NCBI GenBank assembly: GCA_036378675.1
Contig: DASUWA010000045.1
Span: 1 to 64,000, forward strand
DNA length: 64,000 nt
Reading direction: 5' to 3'
Source of the DNA: Acidimicrobiales bacterium
Lineage (GTDB): Bacteria; Actinomycetota; Acidimicrobiia; Acidimicrobiales; Palsa-688
In this document: positions 40,994-48,482 of the stretch, one piece after another
Numbering within the stretch: position 1 is the stretch's first letter
How the letters are laid out: each line of letters starts with the position of its first letter
Notes under the pieces: generated by a model
The model's input: the letters and a program-made list of their open reading frames with translations, nothing else
The model's database searches: none
Told to the model about the DNA's origin: nothing
Program-made: the position numbers and the translations under genes

Positions 40994-43741
40994 CTAGCCG
41001 ACTAAGCGCCTAGTGTGCAACCGAAGGGGCGCCTCCGGTGGCTGCTCGGCAAGCGAGTCGAGCCTCGGGGCGAACCTGGAGGTGATCAGGTCGAGGAATT
41101 CCGCCGGCGGCAGCGGTCGCGAAAGGAGGTAGCCCTGGGCCACCGGGCAGCCGAGCATTTTCAGGCCGGCCAGCTGCTCGGGGTTCTCCACTCCTTCGGC
41201 GACGGCCTCGATGCACATCGCGTCGGCGAGACGGACGATCGCCTGCACGATCGCCGTGTCCACCGGGTCAGTGGCCACGCCCTGCACGAACGTACGGTCG
41301 ATCTTCACCTCGTCGACGGGGAACTGCTTGAGGTAGGAGAAGGTGGAGTGTTCGACGAGGAAGTCGTCGATCGCGATCTTCACCCCTAGCCGGCTGAGCT
41401 TCTTCATGATGTCGGCGGCGCTGGAAATGTCCTCCATGACCATCATCTCGGTGATCTCGAAGGTGATCGCCTCCGATGGGAGGCCAGCCGAGTCGAGTGC
41501 GCTGGCGACCTCGCTCAGCAGCCCGCTGTGCTGGAACTGCCTGGGCGAGAGGTTCACGCTCATGGCGAGCTCCACGCCGATCCGGTCGCGAATGAGGCGG
41601 GCCTGCTCGCACGCCTGCTCGAGGACGATGCGCCCAAGCGGAAGGATCAGGCCGGTCTCCTCGGCCATCGGAATGAACAGGTCGGGCCGGATGAGCCCGT
41701 CCGTCGGGTGCCGCCAGCGGACCAAGGCTTCGGCACCGACGATCTCTTCGTCCTCGACGGAGAAGAACGGCTGGTAGTGGACTTCGATCTCGCCCCTGTC
41801 GAGACCCTTCCGGAGGGCCGCCTCCAGCTCGAGGCGCTTCCGGGATCGCGGTCCCATCGCGGCGAGGTCGAAGACCTTGTAGGCACCCCCGCGGCCCTTT
41901 GTTTTCGCCTCGAACATCGCCACGTCGGCGTTGCGAAGGATGTCGTCCGCCGACTGCCCGGGCTCGGTTAGCGCGATCCCAACCGACACGCTCGCCACGT
42001 GCTCGAAACCGCCGGGGAGGATCAGCGGCTTCTCAACCACGGCGCATATCCGCCGCGCAGATGCGACCGCTTCCTCGATCCCGGCGACGTCCTCGACGAA
42101 CACGACGAACTCGTCACCGCCGAAACGGGCGACCAGATCCCGCTGGCCGACCGCCGATCTCAATCGGTCTGCCACCTCTCTCAGGAGGTCGTTGCCGGTT
42201 GTGTGGCCGAGGTTGTCGTTGACCGCCTTGAAGCGGTCGATGTCCACGAAGATCATCGCGTGCGTCTTGTGATCCAGGGAAGCCCGGCCGAGAGCAGCGG
42301 CCAGGCGTTCCATCAGCAACCCGCGGTTGGCGAGGCCGGTGAGGCTGTCGTAGTACGCGTGACGAACCAGTTCTTCCTGCATTGCCCTGCGCTCGGTCGT
42401 GTCCCTGAAGGCGATGACCGCGCCGACGGCTTTGCCGTGGTCGCGAACGGCCGATGCGCTGTACTCGACCGGCATCTCTTTGCCGTCCCGGCCGACGAAC
42501 CGGGCGTCGTCCTCGCGAATCACGCCCTCGGTTCTCATCGCTTCCCTCGCAGGCCCGAGCAAGAACTCCGGCGCCAACAAGGTGTCGCCGCTGATCCCGT
42601 CGTCGATCGCCACACTCAGGCTGGGGACGTCGATCATGTCGGCGGCAGCGGGGTTCACGAAGGTAATGCGGCCATCGGCGTCGATGGCGCACACCCCTTC
42701 GCCGATGTTCAACGTGATCGAAGAGAGACGCTTCTGCTCGAAGCGAACCTGGGTGAACAGCTGGGCGTTGGTCAGCGCACCCTTGCCGATAGCAGCCACG
42801 GCATCCAGCAGCATCTGATCCGCCTCGTCGAAGGGCTCCTCTCGCCGCCGGCCCGAAACGACGAGCCATTGCTGCTTTCCGTTGACGTCGAGCCGTGCTG
42901 CCATCTGCTCCTCCGCCGGCGCTTCGTCGGTGACGACCGCCTCGGGGCAACGCAGCAAGTCTTTCGCCGACGACAGAATCGAATCGACGATCTGCTGTGT
43001 CTGAAGGCTCCTGCTTGCGTCCAGCGCGACCTCGAACAGGCCCTTCATTCGAGTGCGGTCGTGCTGGGCGCTGAAGCGGCTCTTGACGAGCCCGAGCTCG
43101 ACGATGAGGGCTGGAATCACCGCTGCAATCAGCCAGGGATGCGCCTGCATGGCCAGAGCCACCACGATGCCGACGACCGCGCCACCCGCGGCCAGCGGAA
43201 CCTCGACACCGACACCTATCGCTGTCCAGCCGGAGCCCATGGACAACATCACGCTTGCCAGGGAGGCCTTGTTCACCACCAGGTAGACCGCTGCTCCGAG
43301 AAGGACCGCAGCCCCTTCCTTGGCGGTGATCGACTTCGATGGGACCGCTATCGCGCGGCTTACGGCCAACCCGAGCCCGGCGGCGAGGACGGTCTCACCG
43401 ACGTTGAACGCAGACTTGACGAACTGCCGTCTCCTCACCACCTGAGAGACGATCGCAGCCGCGGCGTAGGTGCCCAATGTAACGACAGGCGGTACCAGGA
43501 GGGCGAGGATCACGAAGAATCCTTCGTCCATCTGGAAAGTGTCGATGCGGTTGCCCATGTAGACAACGACCGGTCGCACCCAGTTGCCGGCGATCAGAGC
43601 TCCGATCGCCACCGCGATTATCCATTGGTTTCTCGTCAACCCGTGTGAGCTGGACGGTGCAAGGCTGGCAACAACCAAAGCGGCCATTCCACCGACAACC
43701 CACAGGGCAACGATCGTTCGAGTCTTCGTGGGAAGGTTCAA
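40994..43741 (-). CDS. Membrane-bound GGDEF-EAL protein with GAF- and PAS-like sensors
   Basis: 915 residues: six to eight N-terminal membrane segments (1-210), a GAF-like domain (about 235-330), a PAS domain (about 340-455), a GGDEF domain with intact RFGGDEFVVF, and an EAL domain with EALVRW, SVNLSPRQF, FEITEMM, KID and AEGVE. The EAL loop-6 motif, normally DDFGTGYSS, reads DDFLVEHST, so phosphodiesterase activity may be impaired or changed. It should make, and perhaps break, cyclic di-GMP. TTG start. The subtilase stop lies 33 bases upstream on the same strand. Confidence 0.9.
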   Translation of the reverse strand: MNLPTKTRTIVALWVVGGMAALVVASLAPSSSHGLTRNQWIIAVAIGALIAGNWVRPVVVYMGNRIDTFQMDEGFFVILALLVPPVVTLGTYAAAAIVSQVVRRRQFVKSAFNVGETVLAAGLGLAVSRAIAVPSKSITAKEGAAVLLGAAVYLVVNKASLASVMLSMGSGWTAIGVGVEVPLAAGGAVVGIVVALAMQAHPWLIAAVIPALIVELGLVKSRFSAQHDRTRMKGLFEVALDASRSLQTQQIVDSILSSAKDLLRCPEAVVTDEAPAEEQMAARLDVNGKQQWLVVSGRRREEPFDEADQMLLDAVAAIGKGALTNAQLFTQVRFEQKRLSSITLNIGEGVCAIDADGRITFVNPAAADMIDVPSLSVAIDDGISGDTLLAPEFLLGPAREAMRTEGVIREDDARFVGRDGKEMPVEYSASAVRDHGKAVGAVIAFRDTTERRAMQEELVRHAYYDSLTGLANRGLLMERLAAALGRASLDHKTHAMIFVDIDRFKAVNDNLGHTTGNDLLREVADRLRSAVGQRDLVARFGGDEFVVFVEDVAGIEEAVASARRICAVVEKPLILPGGFEHVASVSVGIALTEPGQSADDILRNADVAMFEAKTKGRGGAYKVFDLAAMGPRSRKRLELEAALRKGLDRGEIEVHYQPFFSVEDEEIVGAEALVRWRHPTDGLIRPDLFIPMAEETGLILPLGRIVLEQACEQARLIRDRIGVELAMSVNLSPRQFQHSGLLSEVASALDSAGLPSEAITFEITEMMVMEDISSAADIMKKLSRLGVKIAIDDFLVEHSTFSYLKQFPVDEVKIDRTFVQGVATDPVDTAIVQAIVRLADAMCIEAVAEGVENPEQLAGLKMLGCPVAQGYLLSRPLPPAEFLDLITSRFAPRLDSLAEQPPEAPLRLHTRRLVG

Positions 43742-43774
43742 CAGCTCAGCCCCCTGTGTGCGAGCGACCGGCTC

Positions 43775-44113
43775 CTAGTTCCACGAATTGCCGTTCCAGG
43801 AATTACCGTTCCAGGCGGCACCGTTCCACGAGTTCCCGTTCCACGAGTTCCCGTTCCACGAGTTCCCGTTCCACGAGTTCCCGTTGAAGGCGGCACCGTT
43901 CCAGGAGTTGCCGTTCCACGAGTTCCCGTTGAACGTGAAGCCGTTCCAGGAGTTGCCGTTCCACGAATTGCCGTTCCAGGAGTTGCCGTTCCACGAGTTC
44001 CCGTTCCACGAGTTCCCGTTGAAGGCGGCACCGTTCCACGAGTTCCCGTTCCACGAGTTCCCGTTCCACGAATTACCGTTCCAGGAGTTGCCGTTCCAGG
44101 AGTTCCCGTTCCA
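43775..44113 (-). repeat. 15-bp tandem repeat array coding for WNGNS units
   Basis: About 22 copies of a 15-base unit (GTTCCACGAGTTCCC and close variants on the plus strand). Copies are nearly identical at the third codon positions too, so the array has expanded or been homogenised recently. Variant units (AA, FT) recur in blocks, suggesting block duplications. Confidence 0.9.
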
Positions 44114-45487
44114 GAGGGGAACGGTCGTGCCGTTCGAGGTCGAAGTCTCGCCTGTGGTCGACTGGTTGAAGTTGACCGAGGACGGGGCGATGGAAGCGGC
44201 GTAAGCGTTGAGAGCTCCGTGGCCGTCCACGAATGGGTTGCCTATGGGTCCGGGACCTGCCCCTCCAAGGAGGTCAGCCTTGATCTGGTTGGGGCTGTAG
44301 GAAGGATTGTTGGCAAGTACCAGCGCGGCCGCGCCGGAGGTGATCGCGGCACTGAAGGAGGTGCCGGAACCGACGAAGTTGCCTGACCCGATCCGCGCGG
44401 ACGGGTAGTTGTTGTAGATCGTCGATCCGGGCGCCGCGAGGCTGACGATCGACCGGCCCGAGGTCACCAGGTCCGGCTTCACCCATCCGTCGGGGGAGGT
44501 CGGCCCGACGCTGGAGAAGTTGTTCATCTCGTCGTTGGCGACGGTGGCCTGGGCGAGATCGTCGAGAGCGCCGACAGTGATTACGAGGGGATCGTCACCT
44601 GGCGAGGTGATGGTGCCGTTGAAAGGTCCGGAGTTGCCGGCGGACACCACAATGGCGAGTCCGGAGCCCCAGGCCCGTTCGACCGCGAGGTCCAGAGGGT
44701 TGTTGACGGTGGACCGGTCGGGCTGGAATCCCAACGAGATGTTGAGGACCTTGATGTTGTAGGTGCCCTCGTTGTTGACCGCCCACTGCAATCCCGAAAT
44801 CAGGGTGCCGAGCTTGGTGGTGCCATCGGCGCCTGCAACCTTGATCGAGACGAGGTTGGCGCCTGGGGCCTCACCGCTGTACTGACCATTCGACGATGCG
44901 CCGTTTCCGGCGATCAGACCGGCAACGAACGTTCCGTGGCCGTAGCTGTCCTGGAAGGCGTTCTTCTCGCCGCTGAGATCCACACCACCGACGAGTCGGC
45001 CGGCGAAGTCGGGAAGGTTGGAAATGCCCGTGTCAACGACTGCAACGGTGACACCCCTGCCGGTGTCGCCGGCTTGGGCCAGTTGTGTTGCGCCCGTTTG
45101 AGCAAGGAATGCGTCAGAGGGAGTGTGCGGTCCCGTCGAGGGTGTGGTGCTCTGAACATTGACACTGATGTCCGGGGTGACATTGACCCCGGGCATCGCG
45201 GAGAGGACAGCAACCTCGCTGCTGAGAACCGTCGCCTCGACGCCGTTGATGATGGAGAACTGTTGGATGACCGTGCCACCCACGCTGGCGACGTCGCCGA
45301 CGATGTTCTCGCTCCCCGTCGTCCAGACGATGACCTGAACACTCGTGTCTGCAGTGGCCGCGGACGCGCCGAAGAGCGCCGCCGACCCCATTGTCAGCAG
45401 CGCTCCGGCGATCGCTAAGGCCTTACGCTTCCAGCTGAAGAATCCGCTTCGACGTTCTCCTGGAACACCGCAAGACGAAAGCTCCAT
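43775..45487 (-). CDS. Secreted subtilisin-like (S8) protease with WNGNS repeat tail
   Basis: 570 residues. Signal peptide about 20-46, then a propeptide-like region and the S8 catalytic domain with Asp in VAVVDTGIS, His in DSYGHGTFVAG and Ser in GSGTSFSAA. After a short linker the last 112 residues are 22 five-residue units of the type WNGNS, with variants WNGAA, FNGNS and WNGFT, ending in WN with no other domain. The repeat would be a surface-exposed, Asn/Trp-rich stack, perhaps binding glycans or assembling as a beta-solenoid. It is followed by the GGDEF-EAL gene on the same strand. Confidence 0.9.
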   Translation of the reverse strand: MELSSCGVPGERRSGFFSWKRKALAIAGALLTMGSAALFGASAATADTSVQVIVWTTGSENIVGDVASVGGTVIQQFSIINGVEATVLSSEVAVLSAMPGVNVTPDISVNVQSTTPSTGPHTPSDAFLAQTGATQLAQAGDTGRGVTVAVVDTGISNLPDFAGRLVGGVDLSGEKNAFQDSYGHGTFVAGLIAGNGASSNGQYSGEAPGANLVSIKVAGADGTTKLGTLISGLQWAVNNEGTYNIKVLNISLGFQPDRSTVNNPLDLAVERAWGSGLAIVVSAGNSGPFNGTITSPGDDPLVITVGALDDLAQATVANDEMNNFSSVGPTSPDGWVKPDLVTSGRSIVSLAAPGSTIYNNYPSARIGSGNFVGSGTSFSAAITSGAAALVLANNPSYSPNQIKADLLGGAGPGPIGNPFVDGHGALNAYAASIAPSSVNFNQSTTGETSTSNGTTVPLWNGNSWNGNSWNGNSWNGNSWNGNSWNGAAFNGNSWNGNSWNGNSWNGNSWNGNSWNGFTFNGNSWNGNSWNGAAFNGNSWNGNSWNGNSWNGNSWNGAAWNGNSWNGNSWN

Positions 45488-45625
45488 CTATTGGCCCCCC
45501 TCCCCTGAGTGGTCTCCTAACTACTTATCGTAAACAAACTCGGGGGTCTTTAGGAAATTTCTTTGCGTGGTTATTACCGGAAACTGAACGACCCGATACG
45601 GTTGTGCCGAATGTCTAGTTGTGGC

Positions 45626-46987
45626 CTATTTCATCGATTCGAGGACTTCGTCCACCATGGCCAATGTGGTGTGAGGATGAAGAAACGCAAGCCTAGCAAG
45701 GGTTTCTCCTTGCCACTTGGTCGGCGTGACGAGACCGACCTGGTCGGCGACCAGCTGTGCCGACCACCGGTCATAGTCCTCGGGTGACCACCCATTACGC
45801 CTATAGAGCACCACGGAAAGCGGTGGTTGGTGAAGGAGTTGAAGGTGACTTTTTGTCTCTATTAGGTCGGCTGTTTCGCGCGCAATGCGCAAGGAACTCT
45901 CCACAGCGTCACTGTAAGCGTCCGTGCCGTTGACGCTGAGTGAGAACCACAGCGCCAGCCCCCGGGCCCGCCGGGTCAAGTGGTATGCGTAATCGCTCGG
46001 GTTCCATTCGTCCGGCGCGCCGGTGTGAACCACGTCCAGGTAGCTGGCGTTCTGGGTGTGCACCGCCCGTGCCAGGTGGGGCTTCCGGTAGATCAACGCT
46101 CCACAGTCGAACGGCGCGAATAACCACTTGTGAGGATCGATGACCAGCGAATCGGCCCTTTCGATCCCCGCGAACCGGCTGCGCGCCGAGGGGGCGAAAA
46201 GTGCCGCCCCGCCGTAGGCGGCGTCTACGTGGAACCAGAGGTCCCGGTCGTTGGCGAATCGCCCCACGGATTCGAGGTCGTCGATAATTCCGGCATTGGT
46301 GGTGCCGGCTGTCGCTACGACTCCGATCACGCTGGTTGGGTCAGGGTCGGCAGCGAGCGCAGCTTCAAGTACGTCACCGGTCAAGCGATAATGCTCGGTC
46401 GGCACAACGAGTGCTTCCATGCCTGTGACCATTAGCGCTTTCGTCGCCGACGAGTGTGCCTGGTCGCTCACCGCGATTCGCAAGGTCCGGTTCCTGTCGC
46501 GTCCGAGCTTGTGCCGCGCTACTTCTCTCGCGACGACCAAGCCGGACAGGTTGGCGGCGCTGCCACCTGAGACGAAGCATCCACCAGCCTCCTCGGGAAG
46601 ACCGGCAAGGTCGGCAAGGAGTCTCAGGGCCTGGTTCTCTGCTGCGATGGCGCCAGAGGCCTCGAGCCAGGACGTCCCCTGGAGAGACGAGCAGGACACG
46701 ACCATGTCGAATAGCAAAGAGGCCTTGGTCGGAGCGGCCGGGATGAAGGCGAGAAACCGCGGGCTGTCGGCGGAGAGAACCGCGGGGGCGAGGGTGTCGG
46801 TGAACACGCGGAAGACTTCTTCGGGATCCCGTGGTTCTGCGCCGATCAGTCCCGACAACGCCTCGTCGAGAATCCTCTTGTCACCGGGGAGGTCGAGCGG
46901 GACCGGGTCGAGAGACAACCGCCAGCGGCAGTACTCGAACACCATGGAGACGAGCTTCGGATCAGGCTCGAACATCGGGTTTCCCAC
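45626..46987 (-). CDS. PLP-dependent decarboxylase (group II)
   Basis: About 453 residues. FVSGGSAANLSGLVVAREVA, GVVATAGTTNAGIIDDL, WFHVDAAYGGAAL and VIDPHKWLFAPFDCGAL (PLP-binding Lys) are the signatures of aromatic-amino-acid/glutamate decarboxylases. It removes CO2 from an amino acid; the substrate is probably aromatic but uncertain. The frame is open to 47191 but the extra part is a Pro/Asp/Lys repeat overlapping the preceding gene. I place the start at the GTG of VGNPMFEPD, with an ATG 12 bases later as alternative. Confidence 0.8.
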   Translation of the reverse strand: MGNPMFEPDPKLVSMVFEYCRWRLSLDPVPLDLPGDKRILDEALSGLIGAEPRDPEEVFRVFTDTLAPAVLSADSPRFLAFIPAAPTKASLLFDMVVSCSSLQGTSWLEASGAIAAENQALRLLADLAGLPEEAGGCFVSGGSAANLSGLVVAREVARHKLGRDRNRTLRIAVSDQAHSSATKALMVTGMEALVVPTEHYRLTGDVLEAALAADPDPTSVIGVVATAGTTNAGIIDDLESVGRFANDRDLWFHVDAAYGGAALFAPSARSRFAGIERADSLVIDPHKWLFAPFDCGALIYRKPHLARAVHTQNASYLDVVHTGAPDEWNPSDYAYHLTRRARGLALWFSLSVNGTDAYSDAVESSLRIARETADLIETKSHLQLLHQPPLSVVLYRRNGWSPEDYDRWSAQLVADQVGLVTPTKWQGETLARLAFLHPHTTLAMVDEVLESMK

Positions 46988-47045
46988 TACGCCAGCTTGC
47001 CGCAGGGCAGTTCCTGGATCGGTGAATGGTTTCCGGAGGCCGGGG

Positions 47046-47105
47046 TTGTCAGGTTGCGGCTTGTCGGGTTCCGGCTTGTCAGATTCCGGCCTGTCAGATT
47101 CCGGG
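47046..47105. repeat. Four 15-bp tandem repeats at a gene junction
   Basis: Four consecutive units of the form TTGTCAGATTCCGGC, differing at one to three positions. The stop of the membrane-protein gene lies within the last unit. In the decarboxylase frame the units would encode PESDK-like pentapeptides. Confidence 0.8.
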
Positions 47106-47627
47106 TTCTCTGCCCCTGCCGGCGCGGTATTCGGTCGCCGCGCGTATGTCGGGGACCCAGCGGGGGTCGTAGTACGCCAGTCCGCCGTCATCGCCGATCA
47201 CGACCGCGAGCTCGCCTCGCCTTCTTCTCTCGACCAGCCAGCCACCGTCGAAACGGTGAACCCGGCCCAGCTCCTGGCTCGGGTAGCCGAGGGCGGACAG
47301 CCTCTGCGACACCGAGGTCTCGACGGTCGACGGATCAACGCGGCGCAGGCCGGGATCCGGCGGGACGATGATGTCGCCTCTGTCGACGGCGGCGTTGTGC
47401 CGATCGGTCCGGTTCTTCACGTATGTGGCCGTAGCCACGCCGGCTCCTGCTGCCAGCACGGCGGCCGCGACCCCTGCTGCGACACTCGCTGCGAAGAGCC
47501 CGCCGACGAGGGCGGCGGGTGGCACGATCAGCAGGATCCGGGCCGCTTTGGGAAGTCGCTGCCACTGCACACGAACCGGCGGAAGGCGCCCCGGGTACGG
47601 TTCACCCTTGCGGAGGGGTTCGATCAA
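47094..47627 (-). CDS. Two-helix membrane protein of unknown function
   Basis: 177 residues: two hydrophobic stretches (about 30-65: ILLIVPPAALVGGLFAASVAAGVAAAVLA-type) and a cytoplasmic part with VDPSTVETSVSQRLSALGYP, FDGGWLVERRRRGELAVVIGDDGG and LAYYDPRWVP. No family recognised. It overlaps the DUF3565 stop by four bases, so the two are coupled, and its own stop lies in the 15-bp repeats before the decarboxylase. Confidence 0.65.
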   Translation of the reverse strand: MIEPLRKGEPYPGRLPPVRVQWQRLPKAARILLIVPPAALVGGLFAASVAAGVAAAVLAAGAGVATATYVKNRTDRHNAAVDRGDIIVPPDPGLRRVDPSTVETSVSQRLSALGYPSQELGRVHRFDGGWLVERRRRGELAVVIGDDGGLAYYDPRWVPDIRAATEYRAGRGREPGI

Positions 47628-47830
47628 CGGGACCCCGGTGGCTCGCCCCGGTCACACAGCGGGCACTCGAGAGGGCTTCCCAACCGCTCCTCGCGGCCAC
47701 TCGCCTCGACGACCCACGGACGGAGTTGGAAGGGGGGCTTGTGACGCACATGCTGGTTGTGGCCGCACGAAAGCTCGGCGACCCAGTCGCGGGCGTCGTC
47801 CTGGTGGAACCCGGTGATCGCTCTTTCCAC
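47624..47830 (-). CDS. DUF3565 family small protein
   Basis: 68 residues: ITGFHQDDARDWVAELSCGHNQHVRHKPPFQ and GSPLECPLCDRGEPP match DUF3565, a pre-set of Cys and His residues that probably binds zinc (SCGH, CPLCD). Function unknown. GTG start. First gene of the short minus-strand operon. Confidence 0.83.
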   Translation of the reverse strand: MERAITGFHQDDARDWVAELSCGHNQHVRHKPPFQLRPWVVEASGREERLGSPLECPLCDRGEPPGSR

Positions 47831-48007
47831 GGATGTTCCAGGCTAGAAGGTCCTGCATGGTGCGGTTAAACCCGTGAGCGCTCCAACTGCACGGCAGAGA
47901 GATTCGCAAATGGCTGTTCGGCTGCCAGATGGGACCAACGGGACATACGGCGAAGTCGAGGAAGGGGACTTCTCAGCGCCTTGTGGCGGAATGTACCGTT
48001 GCCCGAC

Positions 48008-48217
48008 ATGGGGGCAGCAGCTACGTCTATCGAGGGATATGAGGCCGCGGTACGGCATCGGGCTTACCGCTGGGCAATTCAGATGCACCATGAAGCAGCG
48101 CTGATGCACGAGCGCGCCGCGCAGCTCTACGACTCGATTCGCCAGATGGACCTGGCGGAGCGGGAGAAGAGACTGGCACGGGCCGAACGACTGGCGGCGG
48201 TCACCACCCAGGCTTGA
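48008..48217 (+). CDS. Small helical protein of unknown function
   Basis: 69 residues from the ATG of MGAAATSIEGYEAAVRHRA. Strongly helical and charged: MHHEAALMHERAAQLYDSI, MDLAEREKRLARAERLAAV. No ribosome-binding site is seen, so a leaderless transcript is possible; an in-frame ATG 27 bases upstream also exists. I do not recognise the family. Confidence 0.45.
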   Translation: MGAAATSIEGYEAAVRHRAYRWAIQMHHEAALMHERAAQLYDSIRQMDLAEREKRLARAERLAAVTTQA

Positions 48218-48258
48218 GCCTGAGGTACGCCTGGGCTACCGCCAGCTTGGTGAGTGAG

Positions 48259-48331
<73 letters not shown>

Positions 48332-48482
48332 TTGGGCGCTTGTACGGGCGCTTTATGTGGATTCCGACTGTAGCGAAATCCCGCTGACGCGAGATCCGCT
48401 CCACCATTTCAAATGCACACCCGAACCAACGGTCAAATCACGACGAACTCGTCCTAGGTCGAGCAGCGGCGTGGCTGGCTGG

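Noticed and set aside
41999-43648. 549-codon plus-strand frame
   Set aside because: Antisense to the GGDEF-EAL gene; high GC keeps antisense frames open.
43775-44113. Possible CRISPR array because of regular repeats
   Set aside because: The 15-bp units are contiguous without spacers and lie in frame at the end of the subtilase gene.
43788-44204. Plus-strand frame with FPFHE repeats
   Set aside because: It is the complement of the WNGNS array; the subtilase frame has the catalytic domain upstream.
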